Of a DNA stretch of 64,000 nucleotides, positions 35,714 through 45,400 are shown in pieces. The stretch spans positions 165,310-229,309 of the forward strand of contig ML978203.1 of assembly GCA_010015745.1 (NCBI GenBank). Direction: 5' to 3'. A program made the position numbers and the translations under genes. The notes below the pieces were generated by a model. The model had not been told where the DNA came from, did not search any database, and saw only the letters and a list, made by a program, of their open reading frames with translations. How positions within the stretch are numbered: position 1 is the first letter of the stretch; each line of letters begins with the position of its first letter. Source of the stretch: Setomelanomma holmii (Eukaryota > Ascomycota > Dothideomycetes > Pleosporales > Phaeosphaeriaceae).

Positions 35714-36916
35714 CTACAATCCAAAGCAATTAGCATAGTACGTCACCGTCGCCGGCCAATCACTGAACATGGCCTTGATCCTGACCTTCCTCGCAAGCAC
35801 ATCCAACACCGTATACATATCCCCATCATTATACGTCACGTTCGCCACATACTGATAGTAATACCCACCACCCTCAATCTGCAACCACCCGGACCTTTCA
35901 AAGCTCCATGCCACCAACTCCAAGCCCGCTCTCTTGGCCGCTACCGCATACTCGGACGGCACGATCTCGCCGTTGACCACTTTCGTCAGCGCGAACATGG
36001 CTGGTGCGACGATCTTGACGCCGCGCGCTGTGAGACCGGGGATACTGGCTGTTGCGTTGAGATAGCCGGTGGGTGTGTCGACGCGCTCGTCGAGATAGAC
36101 GGCTTGTCGACCAAAGGCAGGCACGTTGGCGATCCAGTAGAACACATCGTCTGGCACAAAGGACTGGAGCCATACTCTACTCGGCTTGATACCCTTGTTC
36201 ACAAACGCATCAACAACAGCTTGACGGTAGTTGTCGTATGTGTAGCCCTTGAATGGCATGGGGACTTCTGGTGCCTTGAGTTCGGGCGTGTACTTGAGGC
36301 CCCAGCTGTCAACGAGGTCGATGTAGCTGTTTAGCGTCATGAGGGTGGGGCATCCGCTGGTGTATAGGTCGGTGCGGAAGTACGGTGTGCCATCCATGTA
36401 GGAAACGTCCATTTTGCCGCAGAGGTATTGGAATTCGGCGAGTGTGAGGTCGGGTGTACAGCATTTTTCTGATGCTGCGGTGCCATTGGCGTATGACTTG
36501 AATGGCGTGGTACATTTTGCGGCTAGAGTGGTGTCGAGGATGTTGATTGTGGTGTGGAGATCGCACTGAGCGTGCCGGCACACGAGTTGCTTGTCCTTTG
36601 TAACGGCGACGTCGCATTCGATTACGCCGGCGCCCTGGCGGTGAGCAGCCTTGTATGATTGTAGAGTATGCTCTGGATACTGGAGAGGTGCGCCGCGATG
36701 AGCGAAGACGAATTCTGACGTCTTGAAGTCTTGCTCCGAGCAGCTTGCCAATTTCTGCTTCAATGGACCTTCCTCCATGTTATCAACGAGCCAATACGGC
36801 CGGTCGCCAACCTGGACGTTGAATTTCTTATGTCCATAGGTGCGGGGTTCAACGACTGGTACTGCGGCCGCAGAAGCGATTCCAAGCAGGACAGATGAAG
36901 CAATGAACGAGCGCAT
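35714..36916 (-). CDS. Secreted glycerophosphodiester phosphodiesterase (GDPD family)
   Basis: Single exon, 400 aa. Start is ATG 36916, giving a clear signal peptide (MRSFIASSVLLGIASAAAVP, cleavage near residue 18). The GDPD core begins at FAHRGAPLQYPEHTLQSY: His73-Arg74, Glu82, then ECD with Glu100 and Asp102, and His115 in CRHAQCDLHTT, i.e. the metal-binding and general acid/base residues are intact. The C-terminal strand has ELVAWSFERSG. GDPDs hydrolyse glycerophosphodiesters to glycerol 3-phosphate and an alcohol; a secreted fungal form may recover phosphate or lipids, or be a related sphingomyelinase-D-like enzyme. Several cysteines fit an extracellular protein. Confidence 0.88.
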   Translation of the reverse strand: MRSFIASSVLLGIASAAAVPVVEPRTYGHKKFNVQVGDRPYWLVDNMEEGPLKQKLASCSEQDFKTSEFVFAHRGAPLQYPEHTLQSYKAAHRQGAGVIECDVAVTKDKQLVCRHAQCDLHTTINILDTTLAAKCTTPFKSYANGTAASEKCCTPDLTLAEFQYLCGKMDVSYMDGTPYFRTDLYTSGCPTLMTLNSYIDLVDSWGLKYTPELKAPEVPMPFKGYTYDNYRQAVVDAFVNKGIKPSRVWLQSFVPDDVFYWIANVPAFGRQAVYLDERVDTPTGYLNATASIPGLTARGVKIVAPAMFALTKVVNGEIVPSEYAVAAKRAGLELVAWSFERSGWLQIEGGGYYYQYVANVTYNDGDMYTVLDVLARKVRIKAMFSDWPATVTYYANCFGL

Positions 36917-37964
36917 CGTGGGTCCAAAGTTAGTTGACAAGATCTTCAGCTTCAACTTCCCAGGAACCTGGAAAGCAAATTGTTCCTGCAGGACATCGCT
37001 CTTCTTATCTGCTTGCGGGCCTTTCCCTTCACAACATACCCTGTCGGTCCTCCCGGCGTGGAGCCCTACACAAACGGGCTACTGTTGACAGGCTGTCGAG
37101 CACTACAACCATACGCGCTGCATGTTTATCGCACGTGGGGAAAGCTACCCTGGCGGAATTTCTTGGAGCTGCATGGAGGCTGATGGAGAGCTCCAGGATG
37201 TTCAGGTGCTGGGTGGAGAGCTCTGCGAGTGGAGTTAGCCTGCCGAGACGCCAACATGGGCCAAGATGAGGGTGCAGGTCACGTTGAGCGGAAACGAGAA
37301 GGCATCCGCTCGCTCGGGGAACTTGGCGAGGACCCGATTGCGAGCCTGCCGAGATGAGCCTAACTTGTTCTCGGCGCTGAGGTCTGGACGTCATCGTTCA
37401 TGCTTACGCGGCTGCATAGTGAGACTTGGCAAATTGATAAGTTTGTAATCGTGGGGTGAAGACAGTTTGGTACATTCCACGCGGTTCATACCCTCGGATA
37501 CGCTTTGTATTACAATAGCTATTAGGTATTGGAGGATTGCGTCTGGAGCCAGACCACAACTGAGATCTAGCCGCCGTCTCAAATCCTTCTAGGCGTGAGC
37601 ACTTGTTTGGGTTATTCTTGTTGAAAAGTTTCTCCAGATACCCTAGAACCAGATCGGATGATGCTCCTAGTATATGAACAGCCTGGACGATGGGGAAGAG
37701 TGCCAGGGATGAATAGGAGATCGATTGTGGTAATGAATGGGTAGCCAGGGCAGTCAAGAACTACTGTTCCACTCCTGCAGAAGCAATCACTTGCGCCCGT
37801 CATCTCTACAAGATGATTAGAGAAAGATACTGAAAACGATGCCGGCTGTCTGATCATGGGAACTGATGTGGCTCCAATGCTGGCAAATCCCTCGAAGCTT
37901 TCGAAATCGATCTCCGTACGTCAGAAGCGAACAGGATCGGAAACCCGTTCATGAAACCCAGTCA
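36917..37964. other. Intergenic; GDPD promoter and 3' flank of DUF7730 copy B
   Basis: 1.05 kb. A 117-codon open frame on the minus strand (37404-37757) has no recognisable features and no ATG-based gene structure, so I leave it out. Confidence 0.4.
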
Positions 37965-39034
37965 TCAAGTGAGACGAGGCATAGTCGTGTGCCTCGGATC
38001 TTCCGGTAATTTCAGAACGCACTTGGAGTCTCCCAAGTCGATATCGATGTTGCAAGTCCGATTCGGTAAAATGACGACGAAGTCTTGCGGTATCGTCACT
38101 GACTTGATAGCCTCCGACAAATGCTCTCCGGTATCCTTCCAGTACGACTCATAAAATCCATCACCTGGCCTGAATTGGGAGTGCAGATCCACGCGCAATC
38201 GGCGAAGTCCTGTGAGTCTGCTCAGAGCATCCCAATTCTCGCACCACGCGCGCCGAGCAGCAGTCATGTAGTCAATGCTACTGATGGACGTCAACTCGAA
38301 CGAGGCTTCATCAAGTTTCCACCAGATGCGCAGGTCTCGAATCTGCGCTACGCGCTGGGGTAAGAACGCCCAGGAGAGATAGTGGAGCGTCGAGACGTCT
38401 TCGCCATATGTGGAGAGACAGAAGCGATTGGCCGAGTAGAGATACTCGATTGCTTCTGAATAGCTGCATTAGACTTAGCGGCAGGCAGGCGAGGTTGAGC
38501 ATCAATGTTCGATGATCCCAATTGATTCCAGACTCACATGAGACGGCATGTTTGCAAAAGTCCTGTTCCAAGAGAAAGCGGTTGCTCTTGCTTCTTATCG
38601 AAAAAATCGCACCGGCATTCGTCGCGCACACACTCCTTTGCGACCGGCTTGCCACCCCAATTCTCAAGATGAACCGAAGCGCCTCCCAAAGTGTACTCGT
38701 ATATGATACGGCGAATCTCCAAAGGCAGCTTAGTCATGAAATCTGATTGACGCTGTCCTACGGTGATCTGCCCAGGCTGAGGCGCGAGAAGCGGCAGACT
38801 GAGTGCCCGTGGCCTGGGTGCCGGAAATTGAGGTCTGACAGCTTCACGAAGCTCTCCAGCAACGCAGCAGCCTCTGCGTCGTCGACGAGGTAGGAAAAGT
38901 ATAGCGCAACAGATGCAAGGGCAGCATGTGATGTATAAGGTCCATTTGCAGGCCTTGTAAGCTGCCTTCGTTAAGCAGTCGCCGGTCTTCTTCCCAGCCT
39001 TCTTAAGCTGCGACCGCAACTCCTTGCGGTGCAT
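37965..39034 (-). CDS. DUF7730/F-box-like protein, copy B with Cys-rich membrane segment
   Basis: Two exons: 39034-38538 and 38463-37965 (74-bp intron); 331 aa. Start ATG 39034 (MHRKELRSQLKKAGKKTGDC). Near residues 28-54 lies a striking segment, ACKWTLYITCCPCICCAILF followed by RRRRRGCC, which could be a membrane or palmitoylation anchor. The family signature is FMTKLPLEIRRIIYEYTLGG, and the intron falls in LLQTCRLI-YSEAIEYLYSAN, the same point as in copy A. The C-terminal part has IRDLRIWWKLDEASF and LTGLRRLRVDL. No function known. Copies A and B face each other with the phosphodiesterase between them. Confidence 0.78.
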
Positions 39035-39434
39035 CGTGGTTGATCGCCGTAACAGTCTGCGTACAAGGTCGATGGTGAGGTCGAAGTTATGTAGTCGATG
39101 GAAGGCTGAGGGGAAGCTGTGCCTGGTGGCGTAGGTGTGGGTCAGCACTCCCAGCCAATCAGATCGGGTCTTTCTTACTTAGTGCTCGTGGAGGCATACC
39201 TGTGGAACAGCGACATCATCACATCATTCCACAGAAGCGAACTCTGGTTCAAGCTTGTGACTACTGAAGTTCAGAGCAATCTGGCGAACAGCAATAGTTT
39301 CTGCTAAGCTGTCTTACAGGGCATTAAGGTGTGCTCTCGCATGACTACCTCTCGTGGTGTGCTTGTCCAACCAGTCTTGTGCGCCATCAAGGACTCCCAG
39401 GTTTTGTTTTAGTTGATTTCAGACGTATTCCGAA
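39035..39434. other. Intergenic
   Basis: 400 bp holding the promoter of DUF7730 copy B and the 3' flank of the RidA pseudogene. No gene seen. Confidence 0.45.
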
Positions 39435-39887
39435 TCATTCCACATACGCCTCAGCCTCGATCTCAATCCTCATCGTCTTGTACAGCGCAATGACCTGCAC
39501 ACATGTGAGAAGCGGGCCATGAGTCTTGAACCTCTCCTTCATATTCCGCTCAATATGCTCATAGATCTCCTCAAGCGGAACGGTGATGTAATATCGCAGC
39601 TCGTATACTTAATCTAGTCCTGTGCCACCTGCCTGCTTCAATGCATGCTCGATGTTCTCAAATGTCTGGTCCACTTCTGCGCCAAGATCGCCAGGAATTT
39701 CTTCGGTGATGCGGTCCCATCCGCCTATTTGTGTTAGAGATACGTTGTAGCGGGTTTCTTTTGGGAGCAGCTTACCTTGGCCGGAAACTTCGATGCGATC
39801 GCCTATGTGAACAGTTTGGCTATGATTGAGTTCTTTTTGGAAGCGTTCGCCGAAGCCCTCGTAATCGATGTGCTCGGGTTTTGACAT
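39435..39887 (-). pseudogene. RidA/YjgF-family protein with one premature stop
   Basis: From ATG 39887 (MSKPEHIDYEGFGERFQKEL) the frame runs 453 bases, 150 codons, to a TGA at 39435-39437, with a single internal TAA at 39609-39611 (codon 93). Beyond it the family continues perfectly: VYELRYYITVPLEEIYEHIE, HGPLLTCVQVIALYKTMRIE, EAEAYVE. RidA proteins deaminate reactive enamine/imine intermediates or act as RNases; the substrate-binding half lies after the stop. The stop would be CAA before one C-to-T change at CpA. No intron can remove it. The truncated 92-aa product is unlikely to fold as a RidA trimer. Confidence 0.8.
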
Positions 39888-40605
39888 GTTCAGATTGGTT
39901 TCTGATGAGATGGTCCTTCTTGGTGTCGATTGTGCTGGCGGCTTGAGATCAGAGGAGAAAGAATGCTGACACTACAGCGACGAAGAGGACCGCAACGTTG
40001 AGCGAGTATTGACTACATCTTTATATTCAGACATCGCATCAAACAGCCTCATCGAGAGTTCTACACTATCCTCACACAGAGGAACATGCTTACACGTTCG
40101 CCAAGCTCAATTAATAATTCCGCCTCAGGCATCCCGCAGACCAATCCTCCAGCAATTGTAAGAGCACATACTCCGCCCGGAAGTAAGCTCTTGGCCAGCG
40201 GAGTAGATTGATGAGAAATGTTGAGTTATTTCCATTACCGGTCTGGCGTGACGGAGGTAAGCCATAATCTCGAGTTGGGCTTATTCAACGACGGGCGGCG
40301 TTTCCAGTCGGCAGATTAGATGTACGCTGCTGCGTCTCATTCGATGCATTTCTATGGGAGGTATGAGTATCCAATGTATCATGGCCACATAGACCTGCGA
40401 GCTTCCGTGTGAAGACCTGGGCATGCAGAGCCTCCAAGATCGCTGATTGAGGTGGTGGAAGTATTGTGATGATGACGTCAATGTCCGTGCGTTGCAGCCT
40501 CGATTGTGTAGGTGCTGGACAGAGACCATCGTGACTTTCCAGAAAGTGCAATGGGCGTAAGGTTCACAGCACACGCTATGATACACCTGTGCTAGGGTGC
40601 GAGAC
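39888..40605. other. Intergenic between damaged genes
   Basis: 720 bp. Short minus-strand frames at 40281-40682 show no family features. It may hold the 3' flank of the pseudogene that follows. Confidence 0.35.
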
Positions 40606-41730
40606 TCATATAGGGTCGTCTTCGGTCGAATCAACCAATTCTGCCTTTCTCTTGAACCCTGCAGCCTGCGGCGGCTGTGCAATGTTTTGCGCCGAATATG
40701 TAAGCTCCAATGGTCTTAGAGTACTGGCGACAACATCTGCAGGAGCACCCGTAGCTCGCAAGGCATTATCAAGGTCAGACACCACCACAATATCGCCGCC
40801 CATCAAGTCGAACAGGAAGCCGCTTCGCAGCTTGGCCATTTCAGTCCTCATGGCCGCTATGTCAAACTTCCACTTGAGCAGGTTACGGGCGTACTCATTA
40901 TTGGTCTTGTAAACAACGAGCGTGTATGGGTACCATGGTCCTCAGTTTCGAACTTGAAGTCCTCGTGAATCAAACTATATTCGATGTGCTTGCGCGTTTT
41001 GTCCGCGTAGGAGAAGCGTCCAACTTGCTGCGCCGGATTCACCAAGAATGCTTTGACCCGCTCGTAAGGTCCGCAATTGCAGCTACGGTTTTGAGCATTT
41101 ACTCGCGAGCAATTGCGAGTTTCCTTAGGTCGAAAAATGTGCAAGATGTTGTGAAATACCTCGGATTATGGTGAAGATGAAATTTGTTGTGGTCGTGTTG
41201 AGCGCAGTATACTTGAAAGCTTGCACGAGATCGATGAGTGCTTTGCTGAAAAGGAACAAAGAGCGCCATTTAGACCATGAGGTGCTCTGGATCGATGGCA
41301 GACGCGGCAAGCCCGCAACGAGGAGCTCTGCGGCTTCGCTCCTCAATTCCAGGAACATGCATCGTTGAACGTTATCCATAAACTCGACAGCTGTGTCGGA
41401 GACCTTGCTAGGCTCATGATAGTAACTAGAGGTCGACAATCCATACTGTGGTTATCATCGTAGTTGACCTCATCATCCTCATCATCTTTCTTCATGCCGC
41501 CCTAAGCCTCGGGGTTTTCATCACCGACAGATTGCAGATGCCGGGTCATGAGTGCGAACTGCTCTTCCGCGCTGAGCTTGTTGAAGTCCGCGTTGGACAT
41601 TTTGATATCGTTCTTGTGTCAAAGATTGATCGAAACTGAAGTTCTCGAACCTATATGGCCTCCGCGCTGGATCGTCAGCATCAGCAAGGTCGAAGCCCAT
41701 GTGCATCGCATCGTGCACCAATGGTGACGG
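40606..41730 (-). pseudogene. Heavily broken gene of unknown family
   Basis: Coding-like peptides follow one another on the minus strand but in shifting frames: VHDAMHMGFDLADADDPARR, then MSNADFNKLSAEEQFALMTR with a TAG after DENPEA, an acidic KKDDEDDEVNYDD, then YYHEPSKVSDTAVEFMDNVQ, ERVKAFLVNPAQQVGRFSYA, and a final block with LLKWKFDIAAMRTEMAKLRS and RATGAPADVVASTL. At least three frame shifts and two stops separate them. Some breaks could be introns, but most offer no phase-compatible splice pair. The order and composition indicate one ancestral gene of roughly 350 codons. No domain recognised. Confidence 0.45.
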
Positions 41731-42444
41731 ATGCTGTCATCGTGTTGTCGATGGGACGCTATTGCCCTCTTCCCACGCGTCGCGCTAACCAAGCCCCTAG
41801 ACGCGAATCTATCGCGCAACTATGTTACCGCCGATATTACCCCGAGGGGCTTCACCCAAGTTGGACGCCGCAAGCGAATCATTTTGAAAGAAAGTGGATT
41901 TTCGAAGAGGTTCCCAACTTGCACTGTCGCAAACTCCCTACGAATTACGACATACATTACCTCTTATTAGCACTAAACAAGTGAGCAAGACTCGGCGGAC
42001 GCGCTAGAAAGTATCTTGGGCAAGACAACACGACTCCTCACATCTGCGACACCCTGCGCGATCGACACACTACACAGCCAATTAGCTCATCGAGCTCCGC
42101 AGCACAATCAATCAAGAAATGCACAAACATTCGATGAAATGAATAGCTACCGTCCACAATGCCACCTCAACGCCAATGCAGCGACTATGGCAAGACTCGC
42201 TAACAAAATACCTCCACGCTATGAAACAGCCAGTCCAGGCCAACGAGTGACCATATCTACAATAAAGAAGCATACAACACTCAGATGCCCACAACGCCCC
42301 GGAATGCAACAACAATATCTACAAATGGAAATGTAGCTACTAACTACTCCGTCCCAATAGCTTCTTCCCCAAAGCTTTTGCTTTCTTTTTCGTCGGCCTA
42401 TCTCACGTCAGTATTTCATCAGCTCATCACTCGGAACTCATCAC
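41731..42444. other. Intergenic; 3' flank of FMP27
   Basis: About 700 bp without a gene. The C/A-rich part near 42000-42440 lies 3' of FMP27. The 5' end of the broken gene may extend into the first 100 bases. Confidence 0.4.
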
Positions 42445-45400
42445 TCACCCATCACTATCCCCCACCTCCTCCGCACGGATCCCAACCACACTCCCTTCCC
42501 TCAAACTCGCCCCACCACTCGCCCCACCACTCGCCCCACCACTCGCCGCCCTTCCCCTAATATGCTCCCTCGCAAATGGCGCCACCTGCGTAAGATGCTT
42601 ACTCAAACTATGGATAAGATTTGCATGCACGGGTTCCGTATTATCCACTCTACTCAGCTCGTCCGCAAACGTGCGGCCGTCTTCCATCTCATCAATGCCC
42701 AGGCCATTGTTGTGGTTGTACCCCATGATACTCCCGTGTGTGGACGTTGCGCGACCAGAGTTCGGGTGTGAAGATTGAAGCGAGGATTCTTCGGACACGA
42801 TGCTGATGAAGCTGCCCTGGCGGCCGTTGGAGGTGAACGAGCGGCGAGGAATATCTGTGCCCGAGATGTCGGAGCCGTTGGGCGAGTGGTCGCGCATGCT
42901 GTTGGAGTCGGTGCCGGAGAGGTCGGGGGAGGCGTTGAGTCTTGCGCTGCTGTTTGCGATCATGCGGAGTCGGCTTTGTTCTTTGCGTCCTGGTCGGCCG
43001 GCTCTGGTGAATTTGTTACCAACGATAGCGCCGGCGTGTGATATCAGTGCGCGGATGACGTCCTTCTTGAGCTGGAGTGCTAGATCGAGATTGGACCATG
43101 TCTTGTTGCGGTACTCCAATGTCGGCATCTTGAACACCAGATCATGGACATCTTCAAAGTTGCGCTGACCTTTGCCCTTGTAGCTGAGGCACAGTACCAT
43201 AGACGGGATCTTGACATACGCAAGGGTCATGTAGTTGGAGGCACGATTCATCATCTGAGTTAGATCATCGTGTCGCTCTTTCTTGCTTTGCTTCCGTTCT
43301 CCGGTCCCGGGACGACTGGTACCACTGCGGTATAGTGCGAAGCGCTTGGCTGTGCGGTCTGACTCAGCTGGTGTTATGATGCCTGAAGCAGCGGAGCTAG
43401 ATCGGACGGACACGGGCCTTGATGAGGCGTTCGAATCGACACCAGATGCAGCCAGCATCGCAGAGCTTGGATGCAGTGTTCGGCGCAATTCTGTACCACT
43501 GCGTGAAGGATTGTCTCGCAAGAATCTGAAGTAATGACTGGGACGTTTTTCAGGTGTTGCCTTCTTCTTGGGATCCGCTTTCAGTGTAGGATCCGGTAGC
43601 GCCAGTGTAGGCGTAAGGCGTTGCTTGAGAGCGTCCACTTCTCCGTCTTCCTGCGAGATTGACCGGTCCGCAACGCTTACGCTACTTGACATGATGCTAC
43701 CCGCGCCGTCCTCATCCCCTTCACCCTGCTCAGGCAGTGTGTGCTTGATCAAGAAAGGAGAAAAGTTCCCGTTCTCGGCGTTCTTGTTCTTACTGGCCGG
43801 GAATACATATTCGAACATCTTCTTGCCTATCTCCCACTCCAGCTGTACCCGGAGAGGATACAGATTGACTTCGAAGTGTTCCATGACTGGTATACCGGCG
43901 ATAGCTTCCAGCATCACGAATTGCACCTTTAGACATTTCGAGTTTTCCGGAAGTGGTTGGTTGTTCTCCAGGTACGGCGATATCATTTCGGGGTAAAGTG
44001 CGTTAGGTAGCAGATTCAGACCTCGAACCTGCTCAATTTCCAAGGAGTTAAAGTTGGAGCCGTCGTTATTGTCTGTGCGGTCGAACAACACATTCTTGAG
44101 CTGAAACTCTGCCAAGGATTCATGCCCGTCACGCAGCAAATGCCAGACAATCTCTGATGCGGTAATGTACCACCGAAGCAAGCCAGTCGACTGCTTGGCC
44201 TGAGCGCGATCATCCTGTTTGCGCTGTGCAGTGGTGATGGCCTTCATGACGAAGAACAATTCGTCCTCGTATACAGCCAAGTCTTTCTCGACCTCAACGC
44301 GATCTTCCCAACCTTGCTTGTCGAGGTATTTCTCGTTGATCTGGAAGACCGTCTTGATCTCTTCAAGCTGACGAATCCGCTCCTGTAAACTCATGACAAA
44401 CCCAGGGGCGGCGGCAAGATCGCTAAAGTCCGAAGCGAGCATGATCTTCTCGAGGCGTTCGTTGCGTGTCTTCTCTAGCGGCTCGCGATAGAGTAAAAGA
44501 TCCAATACAATGACATACATCGCGTAGTACTGTCGAGAATCGCAAAGAGCTCGCACGTGCGGGAAGTCAACCCAAAGGTGGTCGATACGGCTTTCCATGT
44601 TCTGCGCGGTTGATGCTGCATCGGCTTTGGAGACGTCGTCATTGTACTTCAGTCGAAGCGTGTTGTACTTGTCGTACCGCATACTTGCCGAGGTTCTCTG
44701 AACTACTCGCTGAAAGCCGTAAGGATTGGTGTTAAACTCAAACATGACTTCGAAGGGTACCCAAGGTGGCCAAGCAGAGCCAGCTGGTGTTCCGTACGTG
44801 CTACCAGAATACATATGAATGTCTTCGTTGCTAGTGAATGTCTTCGAGTTGGTAACAAAGATCTGCAGGCTGTCCATTGCCGCAGTGAACCGCCTTTGCA
44901 CCAGGCCGGACACTTCGTCCATAACTCGATCTTTGTCCATGATCTGAAGGACCTTCAGCTGCATGGATTTGGCAGTGACCAGGACTGCTGCTTTCGTGTT
45001 CCTTTCGCTTTGCAGCTGTATTTGTGGCGCAATCAAACGAACGATGTAGGCGTTCTGAGCGATGTAGTCTTCTGCTACGTCTTCGTCTGCCTTGTTCTGG
45101 TGAGCCTTCTCTGGGCTGGCACCAGTGTCTCCCTCTGATTCATCCGCATCGACAAATTTCCTGCCGTCTTGCAGTAACTGTTCGACAGTTTCGTCGATGC
45201 TTAATCCCGAATCGTTGTGGAAGCACATAGGTGTGGTCGCGTCATCCTCGTCAGCGTCAGTACTAGATGTTGAAGGTCTGCGGGATTTATTCTGCTCTTC
45301 GACGACGTCAAGAATAAACTTGACTGCCCTTCGAGACATGTAGTAGACAAAGCCACGGCGTTGGCTGACTTGGTGTATGTAGCGTAGGATGATGTTTCGC

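Noticed and set aside
37404..37757. 117-codon minus-strand frame
   Set aside because: No conserved sequence and no splice-compatible continuation; length is within chance at this base composition.
39570..39640. An intron or readthrough signal to explain the RidA stop
   Set aside because: No donor lies before the TAA with a phase-compatible acceptor, and the stop context is not the known TGA-CTA readthrough type.
40281..40682. 133-codon minus-strand frame downstream of the broken unknown gene
   Set aside because: No continuity with the fragments upstream and no family features.
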